Part shown: one piece after another, positions 1 to 9,788 of the stretch
Numbering within the stretch: position 1 is the first letter of the stretch
Layout: each line of letters starts with the position of its first letter
Origin: Poseidonocella pacifica
GTDB taxonomy: Bacteria > Pseudomonadota > Alphaproteobacteria > Rhodobacterales > Rhodobacteraceae
Length of the DNA: 64,000 nucleotides
Direction of reading: 5' to 3'
Assembly (NCBI RefSeq): GCF_900111875.1
Contig: NZ_FOJU01000007.1
Span: 1 to 64,000, forward strand
Position numbers and translations under genes: made by a program
The notes under the pieces: model-generated
Databases searched by the model: none
What the model was told of the DNA's origin: nothing
The model's input: only the letters and a program-made list of their open reading frames with translations

Positions 1-96
1 CTTGGCCTCCTCGGCCCGCAACACGGCCCGTCCATCGGCAACGGGCGCACCGTATGCCCGCAACAATCCCTTCGCCTGGTATTCGTGGATGTTCAC
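1..96 (-). CDS. Succinate/malate-CoA ligase beta subunit, N-terminal fragment
   Basis: This is the first 32 codons of a leftward gene that leaves the window. The translation begins VNIHEYQAKGLLRAYGAPV, the ATP-grasp N-terminus typical of SucC-type ligase beta subunits. The start is GTG at 96, with a strong GGAGGAG ribosome site just upstream. SucC proteins join succinate to CoA with NTP. The same family includes malate thiokinase (MtkA) of the serine cycle. Because the neighbours are oxalate and serine-cycle genes, a malate-CoA ligase role is attractive, but the fragment cannot separate the two. The family is clear; the substrate is inferred. Confidence 0.75.
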   Translation of the reverse strand, partial: MNIHEYQAKGLLRAYGAPVADGRAVLRAEEAK

Positions 97-141
97 TCTA
101 GATCTCCTCCCCTGGTGTGGCCCCACGTTGGGGGCCGTAAT

Positions 142-681
142 TTATTTGATGAGCGGTAGCATCTTCTTGAAGGCGGGTGTTCCCGCCTGGCCGAGCCATT
201 CAAAGATGACCATTTCAGTCGTCACGATCCCTATGCCCGCCGCGTTGAGCCGTGCCAGACATGCCGCTTCGCTTTCGGTGGTGCGCGATGCGGTCGCGTC
301 GGAGACGACAAAAACCTCGTAGCCCTCTTCGATGAGGCTCGCGGCGGTCTGCACCACACAGATGTGTGCCTCCATTCCCGCAAGGATGGCTTGTCGCCGG
401 TTGAGGCCTCTAAATGCGCTCGCGAAGGCGGCATCTTCCATGCAGGAGAAATGCATCTTTGGCAGCACGGTTGCTTCGGCCAGCCCCCTGAGTTCCGGGA
501 CGGTCGCGCCAAGGCCGGCGGGGTATTGCTCTGTCATGATGACGGGCACGCCGATCTCCTGCGCTCCCGAGAGCAGTTTGCGGGTGTTGCGAATCGTCCG
601 GGCGGGGGCTTGCATCGCGGGAACGAGTCGTTCCTGCATGTCGATCACGACCAGCACGGAATCCGTCGATCTAATCAGCAT
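142..681 (-). CDS. Isochorismatase-family cysteine hydrolase
   Basis: A 179-residue protein of normal length for the isochorismatase-like hydrolase fold. The catalytic triad is visible: Asp14 in VVIDMQ, Lys75 in LPKMHFSC and Cys108 in AGMEAHICVVQT. Members hydrolyse amides, carbamoyl groups or vinyl ethers such as nicotinamide, N-carbamoylsarcosine or isochorismate, and the substrate cannot be read from sequence. The gene is transcribed away from the gntR-oxc operon and towards the CoA-ligase gene, which starts 46 bp further on. A palindrome 44 bp upstream of its start matches one upstream of gntR, so both may answer to the same regulator. A substrate that yields oxalate or a related acid is possible but unproven. 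Confidence 0.82.
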   Translation of the reverse strand: MLIRSTDSVLVVIDMQERLVPAMQAPARTIRNTRKLLSGAQEIGVPVIMTEQYPAGLGATVPELRGLAEATVLPKMHFSCMEDAAFASAFRGLNRRQAILAGMEAHICVVQTAASLIEEGYEVFVVSDATASRTTESEAACLARLNAAGIGIVTTEMVIFEWLGQAGTPAFKKMLPLIK

Positions 682-724
682 ATACCCACCCTGTTTTCTC
701 TCGAATGACCTAAAAGAAGGCCTT

Positions 725-734
725 TGGCATACCA
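725..734. promoter_or_regulatory. Candidate GntR/FadR-family operator (left)
   Basis: The sequence TGGCATACCA differs by one base from the perfect palindrome TGGTATACCA at 1075-1084. It lies 44 bp upstream of the isochorismatase start. FCD-type GntR regulators commonly bind short palindromes with TGGT/ACCA-like arms, so this is a plausible site for the GntR protein encoded at 1133. Confidence 0.4.
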
Positions 735-1074
735 GATACCACGATGGAAATATTGCGGCAAGTGGTCTTGGTTGCGACTTTGCGGGTATCCCGGGGCGGG
801 GCCCTATAGAGTCTATAGTACATTAAAAGAGATTGGGGTGCGCGAAGTCCCCGGGCATCCATCTTTCAAATTTGGTTTTGTCGCTGGGTGATTCTGTAAC
901 CGTTTGTATCTCCGCGATAAAATGACGTCTTGCTTGGGGCCCTATGCTGCAAATGCGAGACGGAAAAACTCTCGAGATCACAGGGATATCCGAAACTTTG
1001 GTCTTAGTTGATGCTGCAACTGCGGCGTAAAATCGAGATCAAAAGGGAATTGCTAGGTCAAATTTCTTGGTCTA

Positions 1075-1084
1075 TGGTATACCA
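1075..1084. promoter_or_regulatory. Candidate GntR/FadR-family operator (right)
   Basis: A perfect 10-bp palindrome, TGGTATACCA, lies 48 bp upstream of the gntR start. Its position suggests autoregulation and control of the downstream oxalate genes. A near-copy sits at the same distance from the divergent hydrolase gene. Confidence 0.45.
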
Positions 1085-1132
1085 CATGAAGAGCGTAACG
1101 TCTGACATGATCTGCGGGGAGGCGGAGTCAAG

Positions 1133-1852
1133 ATGAAGCTTCGTCCTATCCCGGCCAATTTTACGCTGAAGGATCATGTTTATGACATGCTCCGGGACGC
1201 CATCACAGAGATGGACATCTATGCGGAAGATGCGGACCTGCGGGTAGATGAACGATCGATGGCGCAGCAACTCGGGATATCCCGCACGCCATTGCGCGAA
1301 GCGATTGCACGGCTTGAACGGGACGGGTTGGTGACGGTGGTGCCCCGCAAGGGCGTCTATGTGCAGCGCAAGTCGCTCACCGAAGTGCTCGAGATGATCG
1401 TGGCTTGGGCCGCGCTCGAAAGCATGGCGGCGCGGCTCGCGACGGAACGGGCAAGCGATGCGGAGATCAGCAGCCTGCGCAGGATTGCTGGAAAGTACGC
1501 TGGTAACGATGGGGTGGGCACTCGGATATCTGAGTACTCGGAGGACAACATCCGGTTTCACCAGCGCATTTTGGAAATTTCGAAGTGTGCATTGCTGAAG
1601 GATCTGGCTGACGGCCTCTTCCTTCACATGCATGCAGTGCGCCTCCGGGCGATGGGCGAGGGGGATCGGATCAACCGGTCTGTTGTCGACCATGAAGAGA
1701 TCATCGACGCGCTGGAAATGCGCGACGCAGACCAGGCCGCGGACAGGGTGCGAGAGCACACCATGCGGCTACACGAACATGTTCGACGCTCCTGGACAAA
1801 ACTGGAGCTCGACAGGCGGAATAGCGAGAAGGCCAAGGCGCCCGGTCGCTGA
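1133..1852 (+). CDS. GntR/FadR-family (FCD) transcriptional regulator
   Basis: This 239-residue protein has an N-terminal winged helix-turn-helix (about residues 10-75, including the diagnostic GISRTPLREAIARLERDGLV). A C-terminal all-helical FCD ligand domain (about 85-215) follows, with Asp and His residues such as those in NIRFHQ and VVDHEEI placed to bind a metal and a small carboxylate. Such regulators usually sense the substrate or an intermediate of the pathway beside them. It is the first gene of the oxalate cluster, 46 bp before oxc, so oxalate, oxalyl-CoA or glyoxylate are candidate effectors. The start ATG at 1133 follows GGGGAGGCGGAG. Confidence 0.88.
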   Translation: MKLRPIPANFTLKDHVYDMLRDAITEMDIYAEDADLRVDERSMAQQLGISRTPLREAIARLERDGLVTVVPRKGVYVQRKSLTEVLEMIVAWAALESMAARLATERASDAEISSLRRIAGKYAGNDGVGTRISEYSEDNIRFHQRILEISKCALLKDLADGLFLHMHAVRLRAMGEGDRINRSVVDHEEIIDALEMRDADQAADRVREHTMRLHEHVRRSWTKLELDRRNSEKAKAPGR

Positions 1853-1898
1853 TATCGACGGAAAAACCGGGTGGAGCCGGTTCTGAAGGGAGGAATAG

Positions 1899-3671
1899 AT
1901 GGCGGTAGCAGCTGCGAACGAGATGACGGGGAGCGCCGAGATTGCGCCCGAGACCCTGACAGACGGGTTTCATCTCCTGATCGACGCATTGAAGTTGAAC
2001 GGGGTCGAGACGATCTACAACGTCCCGGGCATCCCTATCACGGACTTGGGGCGCTATGCGCAGGCTCAGGGCCTGAGGGTCCTGTCGTTCCGGCATGAAC
2101 AGCATGCTGGTTATGCCGCTGCCGCAGCGGGGTTCCTCACGAAGAAACCCGGCATCTGCATGACGGTTTCCGCGCCCGGGTTCCTGAACGGCCTGACTGC
2201 GCTGGCGCATGCGACCACGAACTGCTGGCCGATGATCCTCATCTCTGGATCTTCCGAGCGGGAGATCGTCGATTTGCAGCGCGGCGACTATGAAGAGATG
2301 GATCAACTCGCCATCGCACGGCCCCATGCCAAGGCAGCGTATCGTATTCTGCACGCTCAGGATATCGGACTGGGCGTTGCCCGCGCAATCCGCGCTGCTC
2401 TGACCGGCCGCCCCGGCGGTGTGTATCTGGATGTGCCCGGCGCGCTTCTGGGGCAGGTTATGGATGCGGTCGAGGGCGAAAAATCCCTCATCAAGGTCGT
2501 CGATCCCAATCCGGCCAGTGTGCCTGCGCCAGAGGCGATCGACCGCGCAGTCGAGCTGCTGTCAAAGGCCAAAAAGCCGCTTATCATCATCGGCAAGGGC
2601 GCGGCTTATGCGCAGGCGGACGATAAGGTCCGGGAGCTCGTCGAGACGCTCGGCTTCCCGTATCTGCCAATGTCGATGGCCAAGGGCTTGCTTCCAGATA
2701 CCCATCCACAGTGCGCTTCCGCTGCGCGTTCCTTGGTGCTCAAGGAGTCCGACTGTGTCTTCCTGATCGGCGCGCGCCTCAACTGGCTGCTGAGCCACGG
2801 AGAGGGCAAGGCTTGGGGCGAGAAGGGATCAAAGACCTTCGTCCAGATCGACATCGAACCCACCGAGATGGACTCCAACCAAAAGATCTCCGCACCTCTT
2901 ATCGGAGATGTTGGAAGCGTGGCCACGGCCCTTCTGGAGAAGATCGGCAGCAACTGGCAAAAGCCTGACGAAAGCTGGACGGGTGCTGTGCGCGAGAAGG
3001 TCGAGGGCAACGTCGCCAAGATGGCGCCGCGGCTCAAGAACAACAACTCGCCGATGGACTACCAAGGCTCGCTCGGCGTGATCAAGGATCTGATCTCGGA
3101 AAACCCGGATGTGGTGCTGGTGAATGAGGGCGCCAACGCGCTCGATCAGTGTCGCTCGATCGTTGATATCCACAAGCCCCGCAAGCGTCTCGACGTCGGC
3201 ACCTGGGGTATCATGGGGATCGGCATGGGGTCCGCGGTCGCGGCTGCGGTCGAAACCGGAAATCAGGTTTTGGCCGTCGAAGGCGACAGCGCCTTCGGGT
3301 TCTGCGGCATGGAAGTGGAGACCATCTGTCGCTACAACCTGCCGGTTTGCATCGTGATCATGAACAACAACGGCATCTATCGCGGAGACGGCGAAAACTG
3401 GGGCGGTGGGGACGATCCTTCGACCACAGTCTTCGTCAAGGACTCGCGGTACGACATGATGATGCAGGCCTTTGGCGGCGTCGGCCTCACGGTCGATAAT
3501 CCCGACGCGCTGCGCCAAGCCGTCAAGGAGGCTTTCGCCAGCCGCAAGCCCACGCTGATCAACGCCGTGATCGCAGAAGGCGCCGGCAAGGAAAGCGGCA
3601 ACATCGGAAATCTCAACCCGTCCTCCGTGGTGGCGCAACAGCGCTATCCGCAGGCGCAGAAGATCAAGTAA
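1899..3671 (+). CDS. oxc: Oxalyl-CoA decarboxylase
   Basis: A thiamine-diphosphate enzyme of 590 residues that converts oxalyl-CoA to formyl-CoA and CO2 in the cytoplasm. It has the three-domain ThDP architecture. Glu67 in [14 protein letters not shown] is the cofactor-activating glutamate. The central domain spans about 210-350. The C-terminal diphosphate/Mg motif starts at [13 protein letters not shown] and ends at NNNGIYRGD. The sequence of the substrate region is that of Oxc rather than acetolactate synthase, and frc follows 17 bp downstream, which is the classical oxalate-degradation pair. The ATG at 1899 follows a clear AAGGGAGG site. I see no missing key residue. Confidence 0.95.
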   Translation: MAVAAANEMTGSAEIAPETLTDGFHLLIDALKLNGVETIYNVPGIPITDLGRYAQAQGLRVLSFRHEQHAGYAAAAAGFLTKKPGICMTVSAPGFLNGLTALAHATTNCWPMILISGSSEREIVDLQRGDYEEMDQLAIARPHAKAAYRILHAQDIGLGVARAIRAALTGRPGGVYLDVPGALLGQVMDAVEGEKSLIKVVDPNPASVPAPEAIDRAVELLSKAKKPLIIIGKGAAYAQADDKVRELVETLGFPYLPMSMAKGLLPDTHPQCASAARSLVLKESDCVFLIGARLNWLLSHGEGKAWGEKGSKTFVQIDIEPTEMDSNQKISAPLIGDVGSVATALLEKIGSNWQKPDESWTGAVREKVEGNVAKMAPRLKNNNSPMDYQGSLGVIKDLISENPDVVLVNEGANALDQCRSIVDIHKPRKRLDVGTWGIMGIGMGSAVAAAVETGNQVLAVEGDSAFGFCGMEVETICRYNLPVCIVIMNNNGIYRGDGENWGGGDDPSTTVFVKDSRYDMMMQAFGGVGLTVDNPDALRQAVKEAFASRKPTLINAVIAEGAGKESGNIGNLNPSSVVAQQRYPQAQKIK

Positions 3672-3688
3672 AGACAGGAGAGAAGAGA

Positions 3689-4963
3689 ATGAAAGCTCTC
3701 GAAGGTGTGAAGGTTCTGGACTTCACGCATGTACAGTCCGGCCCGACCTGCACCCAGCTTCTGGCTTGGTTCGGCGCGGACGTCATCAAGGTCGAACGGC
3801 CCGGCGTCGGCGACGCGACCCGCAAGCAGCTTGTGGATGTTCCCGGCGCGGATAGCCTCTATTTCACGATGCTCAACCACAACAAACGGTCGATCGAGCT
3901 CAACTCCAAGAACGAGACGGGCAAAGAGATCCTCACAAAGCTCATCGAGACTTGCGATATCCTGGTGGAGAACTTCGCGCCCGGTGCGTTGGACCGGATG
4001 GGGTTCTCGTGGGAGCGGATTCAGGAGATCAACCCGCGGATCATCATGGCCTCGGTCAAGGGCTTCGGGCCCGGCAAATACGAGGACTGCAAGGTCTATG
4101 AAAACGTTGCGCAATGTGCGGGCGGCGCGGCATCGACTACGGGTTTCCGGGATGGTCCCCCTCTCGTGACCGGCGCGCAGATCGGGGATTCCGGCACCGG
4201 CTTGCACCTGTGCCTCGGGATCGTCACAGCGCTTTACCAGCGGGAAAAAAGCGGTCGCGGCCAGAAAGTTCTCGCACCGATGCAGGACGGGGTTATCAAC
4301 CTCTGCCGGGTCAAGCTGCGCGATCAGCAGCGGCTCGAAGTCGGTCCGCTCAAGGAATACAGCCAGTTCGGCGAAGGGGTAGAGTTCGGCGACGCGACGC
4401 CGCGCGCCGGCAATGACTCCGGCGGCGGTCAACCGGGCCGCATTCTCAAGTGCAAGGGCTGGGAGACCGATCCGAACGCTTACACCTATTTCATCACTCA
4501 GGCCGCTGTCTGGGAGAAGATCTGCGACGTGATCGATGAGCCTGAGTGGAAGACCAAGGACGGATATGCCACTCCGGGAGATCGCCTCGACAAGCTCAAT
4601 GAGATCTTCGGCCGCATCGAAGAGTGGACCATGACGAAAACCAAGTTTGAGGTCATGGACATCTGCAACCCGCTTAACATCCCCGTCGGGCCGATCCTCT
4701 CTACCAAAGAGATCATCGAGGACGAGGGGCTGCGCGCCACGGGGACGATCGTCGACGTCGATCACCCGGAGCGTGGCCGCTACACGACCGTCGGTTGCCC
4801 GATCAAGTTGAGTGACAGCCCGGTCGACGTGGAGCGGTCTCCGCTTCTCGGCGAACATACGGTGGAGATCCTGCAGCAGGTTCTTGGCTATGCCGGAGAG
4901 GATCTGGAGCGCGTGATCGGCTCGGGGGCCGTGGGCGAACCAAAACGCGTCGCCGCAGAGTGA
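3689..4963 (+). CDS. frc: Formyl-CoA:oxalate CoA-transferase
   Basis: A class III (CaiB/BaiF) CoA-transferase of 424 residues. It moves CoA from formyl-CoA to oxalate, making oxalyl-CoA for Oxc and releasing formate. The alignment I recall with the Oxalobacter enzyme is close throughout: [14 protein letters not shown] at the N-terminus, [14 protein letters not shown], the catalytic Asp at residue 167 in AQIGDSGTG, and [18 protein letters not shown]. The glycine loop reads SGGGQ where the Oxalobacter enzyme has GGGGQ, a small difference at a loop that closes over the active site. The gene sits between oxc and the formyltransferase, presumably in one transcript. Confidence 0.95.
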   Translation: MKALEGVKVLDFTHVQSGPTCTQLLAWFGADVIKVERPGVGDATRKQLVDVPGADSLYFTMLNHNKRSIELNSKNETGKEILTKLIETCDILVENFAPGALDRMGFSWERIQEINPRIIMASVKGFGPGKYEDCKVYENVAQCAGGAASTTGFRDGPPLVTGAQIGDSGTGLHLCLGIVTALYQREKSGRGQKVLAPMQDGVINLCRVKLRDQQRLEVGPLKEYSQFGEGVEFGDATPRAGNDSGGGQPGRILKCKGWETDPNAYTYFITQAAVWEKICDVIDEPEWKTKDGYATPGDRLDKLNEIFGRIEEWTMTKTKFEVMDICNPLNIPVGPILSTKEIIEDEGLRATGTIVDVDHPERGRYTTVGCPIKLSDSPVDVERSPLLGEHTVEILQQVLGYAGEDLERVIGSGAVGEPKRVAAE

Positions 4964-5018
4964 ATGACATAACGGTGCATCCGGCAAAAGACCGGTAGCA
5001 CCAATCGGGAGGGAAGAC

Positions 5019-5936
5019 ATGCGATTGATCGTGATGGGGCAGCAAGCGTTCGGGAAGGACGTGCTCGCCAAATTGCTGGACGACGGGACCGATGAGGTCG
5101 TGGCCGTCTATTGCGAGCCCGACAAGGAGGGCAAGCCCGTCGATCCAATCAAGGAGTTCGCCTTGGAGAAGGGGTTGCCGGTCGAGCAACCGGCCAACTT
5201 CGACGATGCGGAAACGCTGGAGACGCTGAAAGGCTACAATTCCGACCTGATGGTCATGGCCTTCGTCAACGTCTTCGTGCCGGAAGCGGCGCGGGATACA
5301 CCGACCCACGGGTCGATCTGTTTCCATCCGTCGCTTCTGCCGCTGCACCGTGGTCCGTCGGCTGTGAACTGGCCGATCATCATGGGCAGCACCAAATCGG
5401 GCTATTCGTGGTTCTACCCGAGCGATGGCCTCGATGAGGGGGATAGCCTGTTGCAATGGGAATGTCCTATTGAGCCGAACGATACGGTGATCGATCTCTA
5501 CTTCAAGAAGATCTATCCGCATGCGGTGGACAGCGTGCTGACGGTGGTGAACCACTATCGGGACGGAAACCCGCCGCGCATCGTGGCAAACGAAGATGAG
5601 GCCACCTATGAGCGGCGCTGCACCACGCGTCACTCTCGGATCGACTGGGGCCGTCCGGTCAAGCAGGTCTATGACCTGATCCGCGGGACGAACCCGGCAC
5701 CGGGGGCCTTCACCTCGTTTCAGGGCAAGACGCTCGGGATTTTCGACAGCAAACGAGTGCCGGGAGACGGGATTTCCGGGCGCATCCGCGCGATATCCGA
5801 AGACGGCATTGAGGTTCAGTGCGTCGGTGGGCGCATCCTCGTGCAGCGCGTTCGCCCCGAGGGCGAAGGCAAGTTGAGCGCCGCTGAGTGGGCGGCAAGT
5901 GCCGACCTCAAGGTCGGCGACGAGCTCGGAAACTAA
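5019..5936 (+). CDS. Formyltransferase resembling the ALDH1L1 hydrolase domain
   Basis: A 305-residue protein of the Fmt/formyl-THF hydrolase fold. The N-terminal Rossmann-like formyltransferase domain occupies about residues 1-200 and an OB-fold C-terminal domain about 210-300. The catalytic His103 in [14 protein letters not shown] and Asp142 in [12 protein letters not shown] match the pair of the 10-formyl-THF hydrolase domain of ALDH1L1 rather than the Asn-x-His of methionyl-tRNA formyltransferase. It lies between frc and fhs, so it acts on a formyl group from the oxalate pathway or on 10-formyl-THF. Whether it hydrolyses, transfers to THF or formylates another acceptor is unknown. A second housekeeping fmt is expected elsewhere. 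Confidence 0.82.
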   Translation: MRLIVMGQQAFGKDVLAKLLDDGTDEVVAVYCEPDKEGKPVDPIKEFALEKGLPVEQPANFDDAETLETLKGYNSDLMVMAFVNVFVPEAARDTPTHGSICFHPSLLPLHRGPSAVNWPIIMGSTKSGYSWFYPSDGLDEGDSLLQWECPIEPNDTVIDLYFKKIYPHAVDSVLTVVNHYRDGNPPRIVANEDEATYERRCTTRHSRIDWGRPVKQVYDLIRGTNPAPGAFTSFQGKTLGIFDSKRVPGDGISGRIRAISEDGIEVQCVGGRILVQRVRPEGEGKLSAAEWAASADLKVGDELGN

Positions 5937-5964
5937 GCAAACATCAGGGATTTGGAAGAACACT

Positions 5965-7632
5965 ATGTCCGACATTGAAATCGCCCGCGCCGCCAACAAG
6001 AAGCCGATCCAGGAGATTGGCCAGAAGCTTGGCATTCCCAATGAGCACCTTCTGCCCTTCGGGCACGACAAGGCGAAGGTCTCCGAAGACTACATCAAGT
6101 CCGTACAGGGCAACAAAAACGGCCACCTGATCCTCGTGACGGCGATCAACCCGACACCCGCGGGTGAAGGCAAGACCACCACGACGGTTGGGCTCGGCGA
6201 CGGTCTCAACGCAATTGGCAAGAAGGCCGCGGTGTGTATCCGCGAAGCCTCCCTTGGCCCATGCTTTGGCATGAAGGGTGGCGCCGCCGGCGGCGGTTAT
6301 GCCCAGGTCGTTCCCATGGAGGATATGAACCTCCACTTTACGGGCGACTTCCACGCGATCACATCGGCGCACAACCTGCTCGCCGCCATGCTCGACAACC
6401 ACATCTACTGGGGGAACGAGCAGGAAGTAGACATCCGCCGCATCGCCTATCGCCGCGTGATGGACATGAACGATCGCGCCCTGCGTGAGATCGTCTGCAA
6501 CCTCGGCGGCGTGGCGAACGGCTTCCCACGCGAAGCGGGCTTCGATATCACCGTTGCATCCGAAGTGATGGCGATCCTGTGCCTTGCCAATGATCTTGCC
6601 GACCTCGAAAAGCGTCTGGGCGACATCATCGTCGGCTATCGCCGCGACAAGACACCCGTCTACTGCCGTGACATCAAGGCAGACGGCGCAATGACCGTCC
6701 TTCTGCAACAGGCGATGCAGCCGAACCTTGTACAAACGCTCGAAAACAACCCGGCCTTCGTACATGGCGGACCCTTCGCCAATATCGCGCATGGCTGTAA
6801 CTCCGTCGTCGCTACGACAACGGCGCTCAAGGTCGCAGACTACGTCGTTACCGAAGCGGGCTTTGGCGCGGATCTCGGGGCTGAGAAGTTCTTCGACATC
6901 AAGTGCCGCAAGGCAGGGCTCAAGCCCGAAGCGGTCGTGCTCGTGGCCACGGTTCGGGCGATGAAGATGAACGGCGGTGTCGCCAAGGGTGATCTGAACA
7001 ACGAGAATGTCGATGCAGTCAAGAAAGGCTGTGCGAACCTCGGGCGCCACATCGAGAACATCAAGAAGTTCGGCATGCATCCGATCGTCGCGATCAACCA
7101 CTTCGTTTCCGATACAGACGCAGAGGTTGCCGCGATCCAGGAATTCGTCTCCGGCGAAGGGTCCGAAGCGGTTCTCTGCAAACATTGGGCGAAGGGTTCC
7201 GAAGGGATCAAGGAACTCGCCGAAAAGGTTGTGGAGATCGTCGAGGCCGGCAAGTCCGACTTCAAACCCCTCTATGAGGATGACCTGTCGCTCTTTGGGA
7301 AGATCGAGAAGATCGCCAAGGAAATCTATCGCGCCGATGAGGTGATCGCGGACAGTAAAATTCGCAATCAGCTCAAGGAATGGGAAGAACAGGGGTACGG
7401 TAACCTGCCGGTCTGTATGGCCAAGACGCAGTATTCCTTCACCACCGATCCGACCCGCCGGGGGGCCCCGACCGGGCACGATCTTCCGGTTCGCGAAGTT
7501 CGCCTTTCCGCCGGTGCCGGGTTCATCGTCGCGATCTGCGGCGAGATCATGACAATGCCGGGCTTGCCCAAGGTCCCCTCGGCGGAGAACATCCGCATCA
7601 ACGAGGCTGGCCAGATCGACGGGTTGTTCTGA
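5965..7632 (+). CDS. fhs: Formate-tetrahydrofolate ligase
   Basis: A 555-residue enzyme that makes 10-formyl-THF from formate, THF and ATP, feeding formate from Oxc/Frc into C1 metabolism. The P-loop PTPAGEGKT is at residues 64-72. Other family blocks are [28 protein letters not shown] and the C-terminal [15 protein letters not shown]. The length is normal. ATG 5965 ([13 protein letters not shown]) is preferred over an in-frame upstream ATG at 5899 that lies inside the preceding gene. No folD, fchA or mtdA is in this window, so reduction to methylene-THF must be encoded elsewhere. Confidence 0.96.
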   Translation: MSDIEIARAANKKPIQEIGQKLGIPNEHLLPFGHDKAKVSEDYIKSVQGNKNGHLILVTAINPTPAGEGKTTTTVGLGDGLNAIGKKAAVCIREASLGPCFGMKGGAAGGGYAQVVPMEDMNLHFTGDFHAITSAHNLLAAMLDNHIYWGNEQEVDIRRIAYRRVMDMNDRALREIVCNLGGVANGFPREAGFDITVASEVMAILCLANDLADLEKRLGDIIVGYRRDKTPVYCRDIKADGAMTVLLQQAMQPNLVQTLENNPAFVHGGPFANIAHGCNSVVATTTALKVADYVVTEAGFGADLGAEKFFDIKCRKAGLKPEAVVLVATVRAMKMNGGVAKGDLNNENVDAVKKGCANLGRHIENIKKFGMHPIVAINHFVSDTDAEVAAIQEFVSGEGSEAVLCKHWAKGSEGIKELAEKVVEIVEAGKSDFKPLYEDDLSLFGKIEKIAKEIYRADEVIADSKIRNQLKEWEEQGYGNLPVCMAKTQYSFTTDPTRRGAPTGHDLPVREVRLSAGAGFIVAICGEIMTMPGLPKVPSAENIRINEAGQIDGLF

Positions 7633-7635
7633 GCC

Positions 7636-8502
7636 ATGGCCGGGAGCAAGCTGCATAGCATCATGCTACCGGTCCGGGGCGACGGCAAGGGCGACAACGT
7701 CCTTGCCCACGCCGCCGTCCTTGCCCGCAAGTTCGGCGCGCATGTCCGGGTGGTCCATTGCCATCCGGCTGCGCAGGACATGATGCCCTTTGGCGTGGTC
7801 GTCCCCTCCTTTCTGCGTCAGCAGATCGAGAGCGCGGTCAAGTCGAGCGCATCCTCTACGGAAGATCAGCTTCGGGAGGAATTTCGAGGCCTTATCGCCG
7901 GTATGGGGTTAAAGGAACAGGAGCGTCCCGAACCAGGGGTCGCGACAGCGAATTTCTGTGAATACGTCGGCAAGCAGGTCGATGCGGTTAGTCATCATGG
8001 ACGTCTTGCGGACCTGATCTGTGTTGCCCAGCCTGATCACGAACAGAATCTGGGGATCAACACGCTGAAATCCGCGCTCTTCTCGTCGGGACGGCCCGTT
8101 CTGGTCTGCCCAGATCGGGACACCCCGCCGGCAACGATCGGGCGGCATGTGGCCGTGGGATGGAATGGATCGTTGGAGGCTTCACGGGCGGTCCGGTTTT
8201 CCGCGCCGTTCTTTGACTCAGCCGAAGAAGTGACGATCCTCGTCAGCGGTAATAACCCGCATGCGGCAACCGGCGAAGAGCTTCAGGATTATCTGGCGCA
8301 CCGCGGCGTAGCGTCGCAGATCAGGCGCTTTGAAACGCGGGGCATCGCGGGGCATGCACTATTGAGCAATTGCGAGCAGATCGGGGCGGATCTGTTGGTG
8401 ATGGGCGCCTATCATGAGAGTTATGGCCGCGAAACGGTGTTTGGCGGAAACTCACAAGTCGTCGTGGATGAAACAAAAATCCCCGTCGTCATGGCGCATT
8501 GA
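7636..8502 (+). CDS. Universal stress protein family, two-domain
   Basis: A 288-residue cytoplasmic protein built of two Usp-like halves (about 1-150 and 160-288). The C-terminal half ends with LLVMGAYHESYGRETVFGG, which resembles the ATP-binding G-2x-G-9x-G(S/T) signature of Usp proteins. Its start is only 4 bp after the fhs stop, so the two are co-translated. A Usp protein inside an oxalate operon could respond to acid or energy stress, but that is inference. No enzymatic motif is seen. Confidence 0.8.
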   Translation: MAGSKLHSIMLPVRGDGKGDNVLAHAAVLARKFGAHVRVVHCHPAAQDMMPFGVVVPSFLRQQIESAVKSSASSTEDQLREEFRGLIAGMGLKEQERPEPGVATANFCEYVGKQVDAVSHHGRLADLICVAQPDHEQNLGINTLKSALFSSGRPVLVCPDRDTPPATIGRHVAVGWNGSLEASRAVRFSAPFFDSAEEVTILVSGNNPHAATGEELQDYLAHRGVASQIRRFETRGIAGHALLSNCEQIGADLLVMGAYHESYGRETVFGGNSQVVVDETKIPVVMAH

Positions 8503-8665
8503 TTAGGGAAGGAGGGACGTTCCAGTCGAAGTAGAAGAAAGACCGATTAAGCTAGACAAAACGAATCAGACTTTTCCGCGCAAGCGCCCGTGAGAGGCGC
8601 GACGGAGAGACCAGCCAGACCGCTGGTTTTGATTTCACCAAGGTCACCATAGGGAGGAAGACCAT

Positions 8666-9649
8666 ATGACAATCCTGAAATCCATGCTGACGGGTGCGGC
8701 CGCACTCGCCTTGACGGCTCCGGCCGCCATGGCGGAATGGCAACCGCGCAAGCCGGTCGAGTTCATCATCATGGCCGGTACAGGCGGTGGTGCGGACCAG
8801 ATCGCGCGTCTGTTGCAAGGCCTGATCCAGAAGAAGGATCTGAGCCCGCGTCCGTTCATTCCGATCAACAAGCCCGGCGGCTCAGGCGCCGAAGCTCTGC
8901 GGTACTTGCAGGACAAGGCCGGCGACGATCATGTGGTCATGATGACGCTCAACAGTTTCTACACCACGCCGATCATCCAGGACGAGCTTGGGGTAGACCC
9001 GACGGAATTCACGCCCATCGCGCTGATGGCGATGGACACGTTCCTGCTCTGGGTCAACACGGATCGCGACGATATCAACGATCTGGACAGCTATGTCGCT
9101 GCGGTAAAAGAAGCAGGCCTCAACTGGAAAGTTGGTGGTACTGGGTCGGGCCAGGAAGACTCGGTTCTCACTGCGATGATGGAAGCCGAGTTCGGTTATG
9201 ACGTCACCTACATCCCGTTCTCGGGCGGCGGCACCGTGGCCAAGAACCTCGTCGGCAACCAGATCGACTCGACGGTCAACAACCCCGCCGAGCAGATGGA
9301 GTTCTACCGCGCTGGCAACAGCAAGCCCCTCGTTCAGTTCACCGGTGAGCGCCAGGCGGCTTTCCCCGATGTTCCGACAACGAAGGAACTTGGAATCGAC
9401 ATTGAATACTACATGCAGCGTTCGGTGAATGGTCCGCCAAACATGGATCCCGAAGCAGTTGCTTGGTACACGGATCTTTTCCAGACGCTCTTCGACAGCG
9501 AAGAATGGCAGAGCTACTGCAAGTCGGACGGTTTGACATGTGACAACATGATGACCGGCGAAGAGCTGGCAGGGTTCCATACGAAGCAGTTCGCTGCACA
9601 CAAAGAGCTCATCGCCAAGGTCGGCGCTGCAGCAATCACCGGGGAATAA
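8666..9649 (+). CDS. tctC: Tripartite tricarboxylate transporter receptor (TctC/Bug type)
   Basis: A 327-residue periplasmic binding protein with an Sec signal peptide (MTILKSMLTGAAALALTAPAAMA, cleaved before EWQPRKPVE). It has typical Bug-family blocks: VEFIIMAGTGGGADQIAR, INKPGGSGAEAL and VGGTGSGQEDS. These receptors capture carboxylates and deliver them to TctAB. The setting between oxalate enzymes and oxalate-assimilation genes suggests oxalate or another small dicarboxylate as ligand. RBS GGGAGGAAGACCAT precedes ATG 8666. A stable hairpin after the stop probably raises receptor expression over the membrane subunits. Confidence 0.9.
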   Translation: MTILKSMLTGAAALALTAPAAMAEWQPRKPVEFIIMAGTGGGADQIARLLQGLIQKKDLSPRPFIPINKPGGSGAEALRYLQDKAGDDHVVMMTLNSFYTTPIIQDELGVDPTEFTPIALMAMDTFLLWVNTDRDDINDLDSYVAAVKEAGLNWKVGGTGSGQEDSVLTAMMEAEFGYDVTYIPFSGGGTVAKNLVGNQIDSTVNNPAEQMEFYRAGNSKPLVQFTGERQAAFPDVPTTKELGIDIEYYMQRSVNGPPNMDPEAVAWYTDLFQTLFDSEEWQSYCKSDGLTCDNMMTGEELAGFHTKQFAAHKELIAKVGAAAITGE

Positions 9650-9657
9650 GTTCCCCC

Positions 9658-9682
9658 ACGGAGCCCGCTGGGCGGGCTCCGT
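9658..9682 (+). terminator. Hairpin between tctC and tctB (attenuator / mRNA 3' stabiliser)
   Basis: ACGGAGCCCGC pairs perfectly with GCGGGCTCCGT (11 bp) around a 3-base loop, 9 bp after the tctC stop. No T-tract follows, so it is more likely a partial terminator or decay barrier than a full stop. That arrangement is common after binding-protein genes. Confidence 0.6.
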
Positions 9683-9788
9683 ACTTGTCTCGCAATTCAC
9701 ACGCGTTTGGCTCGCTGCATCCCGCAGCGTGACAGAGGATCTTTGCCTATCGCCATCGGGCGGGCAGGTCCCGACATGGAGAAGAAAA

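Larger units (their letters stand above)
682..1132. promoter_or_regulatory. Divergent intergenic region, isochorismatase / gntR
   Basis: This 451-bp non-coding stretch separates the leftward hydrolase from the rightward gntR-oxc-frc operon. No RNA gene or convincing small ORF is visible. Two related palindromes, listed separately, lie about 45-50 bp from each flanking start codon, as expected for operators over divergent promoters. The middle part is AT-richer than the flanking genes and shows nothing else recognisable. Confidence 0.5.

Noticed and set aside
3644-5071. Long open frame opposite frc (about 475 codons)
   Set aside because: It is the antisense shadow of a GC-rich gene and reads like unstructured low-complexity protein; frc is certain.
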